Assembly (NCBI GenBank): GCA_028706255.1
Contig: JAQWBS010000002.1
Location: 124,001 to 188,000, forward strand
Direction of reading: 5' to 3'
Length of the DNA stretch: 64,000 nucleotides
Source of the DNA: Alphaproteobacteria bacterium
GTDB taxonomy: Bacteria; Pseudomonadota; Alphaproteobacteria; RF32; CAG-239
A program made the translations under genes and the position numbers. This document shows, in pieces, positions 9,054 to 18,173 of this stretch (position 1 is the first letter of the stretch; every line of letters begins with the position of its first letter). Under the pieces are notes generated by a model, which saw only the letters and a list, made by a program, of their open reading frames with translations, was not told the origin of the DNA and searched no databases.

Positions 9054-10925
9054 TTACAATTCAGGAACGGAACTTTGCGTTCTCATTTCTTCCGACACAG
9101 GAATTTCAAAACTCTTATCAATTTTTTCACCTTTGATAACTCGTTTGATTTCCTCACCTGAAAGGGTTTCATATTCAATCAATGCTTCAGCCAAAAGCGT
9201 AAATTCCTTATCATTATCCGTCAAAATCTTTTTTGCTTCCTGATAAGCATTTTCAATTAAGCTCTTAATTTCAGCATCAATCATCTGAGCGGTTTTTTCG
9301 CTCACATTCTGATTTTTCGTCACGCTTCGACCTAAGAAAACTTCTTCACTATTATCCGCATAAAGCACTGGACCAAGCGCATCACTCAAGCCCCATTTGG
9401 TGACCATTGAGCGAGCTAAGTTGGTTGCAGAAGAAATATCTCCCGATGCCCCACTTGTTACTTTGTCATAGCCAAATTTCAACTCTTCAGCCACACGACC
9501 ACCCATTGCCACGACTAAAGTTGACAACATTTTTTCTCTTGAATAAGAATATTCATCTTTTTCAGGCAATCTTTGAACCATTCCCAAAGCTCTTCCTCTT
9601 GGCACAATCGTTGCCTTGTGAATTGGATCGCTATCTTTCACATAAAGCGAGCAAATGGCGTGTCCAGCCTCGTGATATGCCGTATTCTTACGAACTTTCT
9701 CATCCATATTTGCCGACATAGATTTTTTCTCATTGCCCATTAGCACCTTATCTTTGGCTTCATCGAAGTCTTTTGAAGTCACTTTATGTTTGTTCTTACG
9801 AGCTGCCAAAAGAGCTGCTTCATTAACAAGGTTTGCTAAATCTGCACCAGAAAACCCAGGCGTTCCACGAGCCACCACAGAAAGCTTAACATCTTTCGCA
9901 AGTGGAACTTTTTGTGTGTGAACTTTCAAAATTGCCTCACGCCCCGTCACATCAGGATTATTCACCACAACTTGTCTATCAAATCTTCCCGGGCGAAGCA
10001 AAGCAGGGTCTAAAATATCTGGTCTGTTGGTTGCGGCAATAATAATCACATTTTCATTATCTTCAAAGCCGTCCATTTCCACCAAGAGTTGGTTTAGCGT
10101 TTGCTCTCTTTCATCGTTTCCGCCGCCAAGCCCTGCGCCACGATGACGACCAACCGCATCAATCTCATCAATAAATAATAAGCATGGAGAATTTTTCTTT
10201 GCTTCTGTGAACATATCTCTCACACGAGAAGCACCAACCCCGACAAACATTTCCACAAAGTCAGAACCTGAAATTTGGAAAAACGGAACTTCTGCTTCGC
10301 CTGCGACCGCTCTTGCCAACAAAGTTTTACCAGTCCCAGGAGGGCCAACGAGCAACACGCCACGAGGAATTTTCCCGCCAAGTCTTTGGAATTTTTCAGG
10401 AGATTTCAAGAAATCAATAATTTCTTCCAATTCTTGTTTTTCTTCATCAACGCCTGCAACATCGGCAAACGTTACTTTCTTTTTATTCTCAACCAATTTT
10501 GCTTTAGAACGCCCAAAGCTCATTGCCTTATTATTGCCTGAATTTGCCTGACGCATAAAATAAAACCAAGCACCAATTAGCAAAGCAACAGGCAGAAGAG
10601 AGATGATTAAGCCCCAAAACGCACCTGAAGCATCGCTTTCTGGCTTTGCCTCAATCTTAACATCAGCAAGACGAAGCTTTTCAACCATTGTTGGATCTTG
10701 TGGCGCATAGGTATAGAATGCTTTCCCATCATTCATCACACCAGAAACGTTTGGACCTTCAATCACAACACTTTTAATGTTTTTATTTTGAGCTTCGCTC
10801 ATAAATTCTGAAAATGCTAGTTGTTGTGAATTAACTTTTTTCACACCTTGTTGATAAACATTCATAAATGAAGTTAGTAACAGAATCATAAAAACCCAAA
10901 ATATTAAACTTTTCCCTTGCTTCAT
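9054..10925 (-). CDS. ftsH: ATP-dependent zinc metalloprotease FtsH
   Basis: A membrane-anchored AAA+ protease that degrades misfolded membrane proteins and short-lived regulators. The 623-residue protein has two N-terminal membrane helices (about 7-24 and 103-123), a Walker A GPPGTGKT at 194-201, Walker [12 protein letters not shown], second region of homology [20 protein letters not shown], and zinc motif HEAGH near 418. The start ATG has AAGGAAG 5 nt upstream. It lies between tilS and glmM in a conserved order. Confidence 0.97.
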   Translation of the reverse strand: MKQGKSLIFWVFMILLLTSFMNVYQQGVKKVNSQQLAFSEFMSEAQNKNIKSVVIEGPNVSGVMNDGKAFYTYAPQDPTMVEKLRLADVKIEAKPESDASGAFWGLIISLLPVALLIGAWFYFMRQANSGNNKAMSFGRSKAKLVENKKKVTFADVAGVDEEKQELEEIIDFLKSPEKFQRLGGKIPRGVLLVGPPGTGKTLLARAVAGEAEVPFFQISGSDFVEMFVGVGASRVRDMFTEAKKNSPCLLFIDEIDAVGRHRGAGLGGGNDEREQTLNQLLVEMDGFEDNENVIIIAATNRPDILDPALLRPGRFDRQVVVNNPDVTGREAILKVHTQKVPLAKDVKLSVVARGTPGFSGADLANLVNEAALLAARKNKHKVTSKDFDEAKDKVLMGNEKKSMSANMDEKVRKNTAYHEAGHAICSLYVKDSDPIHKATIVPRGRALGMVQRLPEKDEYSYSREKMLSTLVVAMGGRVAEELKFGYDKVTSGASGDISSATNLARSMVTKWGLSDALGPVLYADNSEEVFLGRSVTKNQNVSEKTAQMIDAEIKSLIENAYQEAKKILTDNDKEFTLLAEALIEYETLSGEEIKRVIKGEKIDKSFEIPVSEEMRTQSSVPEL

Positions 10926-10974
10926 CTTTCTTCCTTTTAAATATATACTTTCTCACAATATAGTTTTTTGAAAC

Positions 10975-12078
10975 TTAAAACTCAAGAGCCTGCATGAATA
11001 AATATTTCTTCACGGGGTGAGGCATTTTTTCATTTTTGAAATTCTCTTCCATAAACTTTTCCAAGTCTTTTTTCAAAATTGTTTTAGAATTTTTAAGTTC
11101 TGGAAAAATCCACAAATCCCCCCCCTGAAAAACCACTGCACAACCACCCAATGTTCGGCTCTTATATCCTTTTTGGCGAAGAGCAAGACAAATTCTCTCA
11201 ATATGCCCCGCCCTTGGAATATATTCCCTTTCCGCAGTTTCTTTCAAAAGCTTTGCTAACACACGAAACAAAATTTCATCATGTTGTGCTTGCAATATTT
11301 TAAGTGAAATTTTTGAAACTTTCTGATGATAAAATTTTACGTTATTTTTAATAAAATTTTCAGTTTGTTTTTCCAGATAATCTCTTGTTCTTGCCATTAC
11401 CTGCGTGGTCTTTGTTAAACGCTCCACGGTTAATCCAATTCTTTCTTCTAATTCAGGCAAAAACTTCCTAATCTTTACACGCAAAAAATCATCACACGAA
11501 TTAAGCGAATCTTCTTTCCAGTTGATCTTTTTGCTTTTCAAATAAGTTTTCAAATCTTGAGGCATAAACGTCAACAACGGGCGAATCAGGGTTACCTCGC
11601 CCAGCTTATTCACCTCAGACATTCCACTCAAGCCATCAACCCCGCTGCCTCGTTGCAAGCGAATCAAAAATGTTTCTGCTTGATCAATTTTGTGGTGAGC
11701 GACAAGGAGATTTGAAATTTTATGTTTTACACAAAAGTCATTCATTAAAGCATAGCGAGTTTTTCTTGCCGCCTCTTCAATGCCTGTTTTAGGTTTTTCA
11801 CCTTGCCAAGTCAAAATATGGTGTTCAATTTGATTTGCTTTCATTAGCTTAGTAACATAAATTGCTTCCTCAAGGGAATCGACTCTTAACCCATGATTCA
11901 CTGTCAGGGCAACAATCTTACCTCCAAACTGCTTAACATAGGCTTGCATTAAAAAAACTAAAGTGAGAGAATCCGCCCCACCAGAAACACCAATTGCAAA
12001 AAGCGAATCAGAAATCTTTTCTTTTTCTAAGAGCTGTGAAAAATTTTCTGAAAATTTGCTTTCCAAAGACTTTGACAT
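10975..12078 (-). CDS. tilS: tRNA(Ile)-lysidine synthase
   Basis: TilS converts C34 of the CAU-anticodon isoleucine tRNA to lysidine, so that it reads AUA. The N-type ATP pyrophosphatase P-loop is SGGADS at residues 32-37, followed by LTVNHGLR and AHHKIDQAETFLIRLQRG, which are typical of TilS. At 367 residues it is shorter than the E. coli enzyme, with a reduced C-terminal region. It starts 2 bp after the cpoB stop and probably belongs to that transcript. It is relevant that a CAU-anticodon tRNA of unclear identity is encoded at 44.6 kb. Confidence 0.93.
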   Translation of the reverse strand: MSKSLESKFSENFSQLLEKEKISDSLFAIGVSGGADSLTLVFLMQAYVKQFGGKIVALTVNHGLRVDSLEEAIYVTKLMKANQIEHHILTWQGEKPKTGIEEAARKTRYALMNDFCVKHKISNLLVAHHKIDQAETFLIRLQRGSGVDGLSGMSEVNKLGEVTLIRPLLTFMPQDLKTYLKSKKINWKEDSLNSCDDFLRVKIRKFLPELEERIGLTVERLTKTTQVMARTRDYLEKQTENFIKNNVKFYHQKVSKISLKILQAQHDEILFRVLAKLLKETAEREYIPRAGHIERICLALRQKGYKSRTLGGCAVVFQGGDLWIFPELKNSKTILKKDLEKFMEENFKNEKMPHPVKKYLFMQALEF

Positions 12079-12080
12079 TT

Positions 12081-12800
12081 TTACTTACAAGAATATTTTT
12101 TTGCTAATTCAGTGGCTTTCTTCTTCAACACTTCAGACGTTTTAGGAAATTCTTTTGGAACACCTAAAAATGCAGTGCAAGCTTCTTGTGTTTTTTTCAA
12201 TTCAATCATTGAAAGCCCAAGCTTCAAAAGACTATCCGCTCCTTTAGGTCCGCTTTTATATTTTTCATACCCTTTGGCAAAAGCCACTGCCGAACGTTGA
12301 AAATCTTTATCAGCATAGTAAGCTTCACCCAACCAATATTGTGCATTTGCAGCTAATTTATGTTCTGGATTTTCAGTCAAAATCTTATTGAAAATTGAAA
12401 TAGCATCTTTATTTCTTCCAGCATTCACAGAATCCAAACCTTTTTTATAAAGCTCATCAACACCACCACTCAAATTTGCAGTTGATGCTGAAGGTGAAGC
12501 AGAAGAAGCAACCGAGCCTCCACCCCTTCTTTCAAGGTCTGTAAAGCGAAGTTCAAAGTCCTTTTTCATCATATCCATCTTTTCTTCCAAAGATTTAACT
12601 TTATATTCTAACTCATCAACTTTGCCTTGAGTCGAACGGAAAAGTTCATCCATTTCGCCCATTCTAACCAAGACATCTGAAGAGCCTGAAGCGCCTGAAG
12701 AGGCTTTAGCAGGATACATATCACTTTGTGTGATTTGCGCATTCAAGCTTTTTGACACAAGAATTAAACAAAAAAACAAAAAACATCTGATAAACTTCAT
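12081..12800 (-). CDS. cpoB: Tol-Pal cell division coordinator CpoB (YbgF)
   Basis: A periplasmic protein that in other bacteria links peptidoglycan synthesis with Tol-Pal driven outer-membrane constriction. It has an N-terminal signal peptide (about 1-21, ending SLNA), a coiled-coil region (about 45-85, rich in Leu/Glu/Lys), a Ser/Ala linker, and C-terminal TPR repeats (ELYKKGLDSVNAGRNKDAI, AQYWLGEAYYADKDF). AAGGAG lies 6 nt upstream of the start. It follows pal but is separated from it by an intrinsic terminator, so it should have its own promoter. Confidence 0.92.
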   Translation of the reverse strand: MKFIRCFLFFCLILVSKSLNAQITQSDMYPAKASSGASGSSDVLVRMGEMDELFRSTQGKVDELEYKVKSLEEKMDMMKKDFELRFTDLERRGGGSVASSASPSASTANLSGGVDELYKKGLDSVNAGRNKDAISIFNKILTENPEHKLAANAQYWLGEAYYADKDFQRSAVAFAKGYEKYKSGPKGADSLLKLGLSMIELKKTQEACTAFLGVPKEFPKTSEVLKKKATELAKKYSCK

Positions 12801-12885
12801 AACAACTCCTTATAAAAACAATTACTTATATGTAGATATATATGAAAAGTTTTAGAATCTCAACCACTAATCACAATTTAAAAAC

Positions 12886-12918
12886 AAAAAAAACGCATCT
12901 TAATCAAGATGCGTTTTT
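12886..12918 (-). terminator. Intrinsic terminator of pal
   Basis: AAAAACGCATCTT (12889-12901) pairs with AAGATGCGTTTTT (12906-12918) around a 4-nt loop. On the minus strand it is followed by a T run. Confidence 0.88.
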
Positions 12919-12933
12919 AAGGTTTATTACTAA

Positions 12934-13395
12934 TTAGTTAGCTTTAACTACAGTAACTGCACGACGGTTTTGAGCCCAAGCAGCTTCGTTGTTACCAAGA
13001 ACTGCTGGTCTTTCTTTACCGTAAGAAATTGTAGAAACTCTGTCAGCTGCAATACCTTGAGATACCAAGTATTGTTTTACAGAATTCGCACGACGTTCAC
13101 CCAAAGCCAAGTTGTATTCTCTTGTGCCTCTTTCATCGGCATGACCTTCAACAACTACGTTTACTTTAGCATGTTCGTTCAACCATTTTGCTTGTGTTTT
13201 CAAAGATTCAGCTGCTTCGCTGCTGATTGAAGAACTATCGAAAGCAAAGAATACTCTGTCATCAGCGTTAGCAATAAAGCTACGAGCTTCTAAAGAGTCA
13301 CATTCATCACCACCGAAAAGTCCACCAGAAGAATCAGAAGTGGAACAAGCAGACAAGAACATTACTGCACAAAACAAACCCAAAAGTTTTTTCAT
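12934..13395 (-). CDS. pal: Peptidoglycan-associated lipoprotein Pal
   Basis: An outer-membrane lipoprotein that binds peptidoglycan and forms the Tol-Pal complex. I choose the ATG at 13395 because GGAG lies about 9 nt upstream; the earlier ATG at 13410 has no such site. From there the signal peptide is ideal, with lipobox LSAC and the acylated Cys at residue 17. The OmpA-C domain (about 45-153) has VFFAFDSSSISSEA and the peptidoglycan-binding VEGHADERGTREYNLALG. No tolB or tolQRA lies in the window, so the cluster is split. Confidence 0.96.
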   Translation of the reverse strand: MKKLLGLFCAVMFLSACSTSDSSGGLFGGDECDSLEARSFIANADDRVFFAFDSSSISSEAAESLKTQAKWLNEHAKVNVVVEGHADERGTREYNLALGERRANSVKQYLVSQGIAADRVSTISYGKERPAVLGNNEAAWAQNRRAVTVVKAN

Positions 13396-13521
13396 TTTAT
13401 TTTTCTCCATATAGGTTACATATCTTTTTCAATACACTGCATAGATTAAGCAATAAAAGTAAATTTTGCAATAACAAATATTAAATATTTGCAATATTTT
13501 TATTGTTTTCACTTTAGGCAT

Positions 13522-13547
13522 AAAAAAAGAGGTGCTTTGCAGCACCC
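13522..13547 (-). terminator. Intrinsic terminator of the 243-residue protein gene
   Basis: On the minus strand GGTGCT pairs with AGCACC around GCAA (a GNRA tetraloop), followed by TCTTTTTTT. Hairpin arms at 13531-13536 and 13541-13546. Confidence 0.88.
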
Positions 13548-13566
13548 GTTTCTTTAAATTTTTCCT

Positions 13567-14298
13567 CTATCTCGCTATTTCTCCATATTTTTTTATTTCG
13601 AAAAGAAGAGGTTTTTCCTTGCAGACGATATATTCCATAAAGTCTGTGGAAACTTTTTTGTCGCGAACAATTTGCCTTGTATCATCTTCCGACACATATT
13701 CATCGATAGGAGCGACAAATATGTATCCCGAATCCATGAGACAATTAACTTTCACGAACATACCTTGGGCGTTAATCCCAAAGATTGTCCAGACAAGATG
13801 CAATATGCCGTTAACCTTCTTTTTTGAAAGTTCAATGTCCGTGAGAATCTGAATTCCTTTCAGCTCAGAGAACTTTTTCATCGCACAAAAGACTTTTGTT
13901 TGAGAAAAACGATCTCCTGACTCCAAAAGCTTTACAAACTTGCCTTTATGAACTAAGCCAACTAAAGTTTTTGAAACTTTAATAGGCCGTTTGCTCTTCG
14001 GGTAACTCGGAGAAAAGTCTTTTGTATCGACAACTCGGACTCCTCTTTTAAGATTATTAACGAGAATCAGCCCTCTTATAAAGCCATATTGATTCACAAG
14101 TGTTTCATAACTAAAATCTGAAGGTTGAGCAAAAAGCGCTGTATCACCCTCTGAAAGTTCTGAGTAAAGCAAATATTTTTCAAAGTCTTCGAAAACGAAT
14201 TCTAATTTTTCATCATAAGAAAAATTTTGCTTGGGCACTCTGGTTTTTGGATTTAATTTAAAGCCATGATTCCATGAAATTTGCGGGAATTGTTCCAT
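13567..14298 (-). CDS. Unrecognised 243-residue protein
   Basis: A soluble-looking protein with no signal peptide or membrane helix. It has alternating basic and aromatic-rich stretches (SYPKSKRPIKVSKTLVGLV) and an acidic-aromatic C-terminal part (GYIFVAPIDEYVSEDDT). I do not recognise the family. The upstream region is A/T-only without a Shine-Dalgarno sequence, unlike most neighbours. It has its own terminator and stands alone between pal and ppdK. Confidence 0.65.
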   Translation of the reverse strand: MEQFPQISWNHGFKLNPKTRVPKQNFSYDEKLEFVFEDFEKYLLYSELSEGDTALFAQPSDFSYETLVNQYGFIRGLILVNNLKRGVRVVDTKDFSPSYPKSKRPIKVSKTLVGLVHKGKFVKLLESGDRFSQTKVFCAMKKFSELKGIQILTDIELSKKKVNGILHLVWTIFGINAQGMFVKVNCLMDSGYIFVAPIDEYVSEDDTRQIVRDKKVSTDFMEYIVCKEKPLLFEIKKYGEIAR

Positions 14299-14410
14299 TT
14301 TTTTAATATTTAATAAAAGTTAATAATATATTTTTCACCCTTAATAATACGCGTCTCTCATGTTTTGTCAATTATTTTTGTCGATTTTTTTACAACTTAA
14401 AAGGTTAAAT

Positions 14411-14436
14411 AAAAAAAAGAGGTGCCTTTCGACACC
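14411..14436 (-). terminator. Intrinsic terminator of ppdK
   Basis: On the minus strand GGTGTC pairs with GGCACC (one G-U pair) around a GAAA tetraloop, then TCTTTTTTTT. The arms are 14421-14426 and 14431-14436. Confidence 0.87.
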
Positions 14437-14461
14437 CCTTTTCTTGTTTATCTTCTCAGAC

Positions 14462-17128
14462 TTAAGCTGCTTTTTTAGCAGAAGGCTTAGTCTTAACAGC
14501 TGCTTGAGCTGCTGCAAGTCTTGCGATAGGTACGCGGAATGGAGAACATGAAACATATTTCATTCCACAAGTTTGGAAGAAATAGATTGATTCAGGGTCA
14601 CCACCATGCTCACCACAAACACCAAGTTTGATGTCTGAACGAGTTGCACGACCTTTGTCACAACCCATCTTAACCAAAGCACCAACGCCATCAGCGTCGA
14701 TTGTTGCAAATGGATCAGCAACATAAACGCCTTTAGAGCGGTATTCGTCAAGAATCGCACCAGTATCGTCACGGCTCATACCCAAAGTTGTTTGAGTTAA
14801 GTCGTTTGTACCGAAGCCGAAGAATTCAGCAGATTCAGCTATTTCGTCAGCCAAAAGAGCTGCTCTTGGAAGTTCAATCATTGTACCAACAATGTATTTG
14901 ATTTCCTTGCCTTTTTCTGCAAAAATTTTCTTAGCTGTTGTATCAATAACGTCTTTTACAATATCCAATTCTTTCTTAGAACCAACCAATGGAACTTCAA
15001 TTTCAGGAATCACTTTGAAACCTTCAGCTGTGAGTTCCAAAGCTGCTTCAAGAATCGCACGTGTTTGCATTTCGCAAATTTCAGGATATGTAATCGCCAA
15101 ACGGCAACCACGGTGACCCAACATTGGGTTAAATTCGTGAAGAGATTCAGATTTTTCTTTAACAGTTTCAAAGCTTACGCCCATTTCTTTTGCCAATTCT
15201 TGCATTTCAGCATCTGTGTGAGGCAAGAATTCGTGCAAAGGAGGGTCAAGCAAACGAATCGTCACTGGAAGACCATCCATCACTTTGTAAATTGCTTTGA
15301 AGTCTTCTTTTTGGTAAGGAAGAAGTTTAGCCAAAGCTTTTCTACGGCCTTCTTCTGTTTCAGAAAGAATCATTTGACGCATATCTTGAATTCTGTGTGC
15401 ATCGAAGAACATATGTTCTGTACGTGCCAAACCAATACCTTCAGCACCGAAGTCACGAGCTTGTTTTGCATCTCTTGGTGTTTCAGCATTTGCACGAACA
15501 CTCATTGTGCGGATTTCGTCAACCCAAGACATAAACACACCAAAGTCACCAGTCATTTCAACTTGAACAGTTGGAACGTTTCCTTCAATGATTTGACCTT
15601 TAGCACCATCAATAGATACCCAGTCACCTTCTTTGATTGTTACACCAGCAGTTGTTGAGAATTGTTTTTTAGCATAGTCAATTTTGATGTCGTTTGAACC
15701 AGAAACACAAGGACGACCCATTCCACGAGCCACAACGGCAGCGTGAGAAGTCATACCACCACGAGCAGTGATGATACCTTGTGCAGCGTCCATTCCACCG
15801 ATATCTTCAGGAGAAGTTTCGATACGAACGAGCATAACTTTTTCGCCTTTTTTAGCCCATTCTTCAGCAACATCTGCACAGAATACTGCACGACCAACAG
15901 CCGCACCAGGGGAAGCAGGCAAACCAGTTCCAATAACATTCTTAGGAGCTTTAGGGTCCAACATTGGGTGAAGCAATTGGTCTAATTGTTCAGCACCAAC
16001 ACGCATAATAGCTTCTTCTTTAGTCAAAAGACCTTCTTTTACCATATCAACGGCAATTTTCACAGCAGCTGTGGCTGTTCTTTTACCATTACGGCATTGT
16101 AACATCCAAAGTTTTCCGTGTTGGATTGTAAATTCCATATCTTGCATATCTTTATAGTGTTTTTCCAACTTATGACGAACATCATCAAGTTCTTTATAAA
16201 GAGAAGGCATAATATCTTCAAGAGCATCTGCTCTTCCAGCAACTTTTGCCATAGGAAGTGGTGTTCTAATACCAGCAACAACGTCTTCACCTTGAGCGTT
16301 TGTCAAATATTCACCGTAATATACATTTTCACCTGTTGAAGGGTCACGAGAGAAGCAAACACCTGTTGCACAATCATCACCAGCATTACCGAAAACCATT
16401 GCTTGAACGTTAACAGCTGTTCCCCAGTTACCTGGAATGTTGTTCAATTTACGGTAAGTTACAGCTTTTTTAACTTCCCATGAGTTGAACACAGCACCAA
16501 TACCAGCCATCAATTGTTCCCAAGGATCTTGAGGGAACATTTTGTTGATTTTTTTGCTGATTGCTTTGTATTCTTCAACTAATTCTTTCAAATCTTCAGC
16601 TGTCAAATCTGTATCTTGTTTACAACCTTTTCTTTCTTTCATTGCTTCAAGAGCATGTTCGTAAAGATCAATGTCTGCTTCCAAAACAACGTCAGAGAAC
16701 ATCATAATAAAACGACGGTAAGAGTCATATGCGAATCTTTCGTCGTTAGATGCTTTAGCCAAAGCTTTAACTGTTTCGTCATTCAAACCGAGGTTGAGAA
16801 CTGTGTTCATCATACCAGGCATTGAAACTCTTGCACCAGAACGAACAGAGAAAAGAAGTGGGTTTGTGGCATCGCCAAATTTTCTACCCATAATTTTTTC
16901 AACATGAGAAACACCTTCTTTAACTTGTTTTTCAAGTTCTGCAGGGTATTTCTTGCCGTTTGCATAGTAATATGTGCAAACTTCTGTTGTCACTGTGAAA
17001 CCTGCCGGTACAGGCAAGCCAACTCTGTTCATTTCTGCCAAGTTAGCACCCTTACCGCCAAGCAAATTCTTCATGCCGGCATCGCCTTCTGCATGACCAT
17101 TTCCAAATGTATATACCCATTTACTCAT
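14462..17128 (-). CDS. ppdK: Pyruvate, phosphate dikinase
   Basis: It interconverts pyruvate, ATP and phosphate with PEP, AMP and pyrophosphate at the pyruvate/PEP node. I choose the ATG at 17128 (MSKWVYTFGNGHAEGDAG), which has AGGAG upstream; an upstream in-frame extension encodes unrelated sequence. The 888 residues contain the nucleotide-binding N-domain (KNLLGGKGANLAEM), the phosphohistidine swivel domain GGMTSHAAVVARGMGRP (His near 456), and the PEP/pyruvate barrel with GFGTNDLTQ and the catalytic Cys in VCGEHGGDP near 839. It stands alone with its own terminator. Confidence 0.97.
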   Translation of the reverse strand: MSKWVYTFGNGHAEGDAGMKNLLGGKGANLAEMNRVGLPVPAGFTVTTEVCTYYYANGKKYPAELEKQVKEGVSHVEKIMGRKFGDATNPLLFSVRSGARVSMPGMMNTVLNLGLNDETVKALAKASNDERFAYDSYRRFIMMFSDVVLEADIDLYEHALEAMKERKGCKQDTDLTAEDLKELVEEYKAISKKINKMFPQDPWEQLMAGIGAVFNSWEVKKAVTYRKLNNIPGNWGTAVNVQAMVFGNAGDDCATGVCFSRDPSTGENVYYGEYLTNAQGEDVVAGIRTPLPMAKVAGRADALEDIMPSLYKELDDVRHKLEKHYKDMQDMEFTIQHGKLWMLQCRNGKRTATAAVKIAVDMVKEGLLTKEEAIMRVGAEQLDQLLHPMLDPKAPKNVIGTGLPASPGAAVGRAVFCADVAEEWAKKGEKVMLVRIETSPEDIGGMDAAQGIITARGGMTSHAAVVARGMGRPCVSGSNDIKIDYAKKQFSTTAGVTIKEGDWVSIDGAKGQIIEGNVPTVQVEMTGDFGVFMSWVDEIRTMSVRANAETPRDAKQARDFGAEGIGLARTEHMFFDAHRIQDMRQMILSETEEGRRKALAKLLPYQKEDFKAIYKVMDGLPVTIRLLDPPLHEFLPHTDAEMQELAKEMGVSFETVKEKSESLHEFNPMLGHRGCRLAITYPEICEMQTRAILEAALELTAEGFKVIPEIEVPLVGSKKELDIVKDVIDTTAKKIFAEKGKEIKYIVGTMIELPRAALLADEIAESAEFFGFGTNDLTQTTLGMSRDDTGAILDEYRSKGVYVADPFATIDADGVGALVKMGCDKGRATRSDIKLGVCGEHGGDPESIYFFQTCGMKYVSCSPFRVPIARLAAAQAAVKTKPSAKKAA

Positions 17129-17287
17129 GGTTGTTTTTGCTCCTAAAAAATATAATTTGCCACAAAAAGAATCCCTCTTGTGGCGGGTTAAATTAAAACT
17201 CGTGCAAAGACTATAACAGTTGTCAGCAATCTTCAAGAAGAATCTTTACAAATTCAAAGTTATCCATAAGCCTTATTTCAATTTTAA

Positions 17288-17323
17288 AAAAAATGAAGGC
17301 GAGAAGAAAAATCTTCTCGCCTT
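17288..17323 (-). terminator. Intrinsic terminator of the beta-barrel gene
   Basis: AAGGCGAGAAG (17296-17306) pairs with CTTCTCGCCTT (17313-17323); the minus strand continues into a run of T. Confidence 0.9.
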
Positions 17324-17344
17324 ATAAAATCATGTGTTTTTTGT

Positions 17345-18073
17345 TTATTTAACTTTTACGTTGAAGTTATAGGTCAACGTAAACCCAATAGATTGAGTCT
17401 TATAGTCGACCTTGACAGTAGTTAGCTTATCATTCACTTTATACTCGTTTTTTACAGAAAACTGAGTATAATCTGCGTAGACACCAATTGCAAAGCTTTC
17501 GGTAACTTTGTAATCAACATTCAGCGTTCCGCCGAACGTCTTACAAAACCCATACCAACGATTATCTTTAATAGGAGAATAATCAAGGTTATGGAAACCG
17601 AACTTCGGACCAATGGCAACTTGCAAAGGGGAATGTTCAAAAAATGTTGAAACAATCTCCCATTGTGCGCCGACCATAGCCTGTAAGGCGGTAGTCTTTG
17701 CATCAAATTGTTCATCGAGCTCCATGCTTCTTGTTCCAGCAAAAACGTAAACGTTACACCCACGCATGTGCCTTCCGAACTTAGCACCTACTTCATAACC
17801 AGATGACTTCATGTCATAGCCAGCTATCGCAGAGGCGAACCAGTAATTGTTACGATAGCTCTCCGCTTTATAATCCAACAAGGTATATTCCCCTGTTTTC
17901 GGATCGTATTTCGAAGAACCCCTATATTTTGTGGTAACGTCTTCGTTAAGTAACCCTTTGGCTTTCAAGGTCGCATCAAGCGACTTTGAAGCTTTTTGAG
18001 TTTGAGCTACTAGACTTCCTGAAAACATTACCATCATTACCATTACTATTGCGTATGTTATCACCTTTCTCAT
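17345..18073 (-). CDS. Outer-membrane beta-barrel-like protein, probably foreign
   Basis: A 242-residue protein with a signal peptide (about 1-23, ending LVAQ) and about eight amphipathic beta strands in the rest, ending TLTYNFNVKVK, as expected of a small outer-membrane barrel. I cannot assign a family. There is no Shine-Dalgarno site: the 40 bases before the ATG are A/T-rich, as in Bacteroidota. The gene lies downstream of two Bacteroidota-like lipoprotein genes and may form a surface module with the large one. Confidence 0.7.
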   Translation of the reverse strand: MRKVITYAIVMVMMVMFSGSLVAQTQKASKSLDATLKAKGLLNEDVTTKYRGSSKYDPKTGEYTLLDYKAESYRNNYWFASAIAGYDMKSSGYEVGAKFGRHMRGCNVYVFAGTRSMELDEQFDAKTTALQAMVGAQWEIVSTFFEHSPLQVAIGPKFGFHNLDYSPIKDNRWYGFCKTFGGTLNVDYKVTESFAIGVYADYTQFSVKNEYKVNDKLTTVKVDYKTQSIGFTLTYNFNVKVK

Positions 18074-18120
18074 GATTGTATTTTTTTATTAGATTATTCA
18101 AATTTTACTGAAAATTCTTC

Positions 18121-18146
18121 CTTCCGATCCCAAAAAGAATCGGAAG
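18121..18146 (-). other. Hairpin between the large lipoprotein and the barrel gene
   Basis: CTTCCGAT pairs with ATCGGAAG across a 10-nt loop. The minus-strand T run after it is poor (GAAGAATTTTC), so it may be a weak terminator or only an mRNA stem. Confidence 0.45.
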
Positions 18147-18173
18147 AGAAGAATATATAAATCTTTTTGTTTT

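Noticed and set aside
15065-15658. 197-codon plus-strand frame inside ppdK
   Set aside because: It is antisense to a fully conserved enzyme, rich in Cys/Phe/His as expected of a shadow frame.
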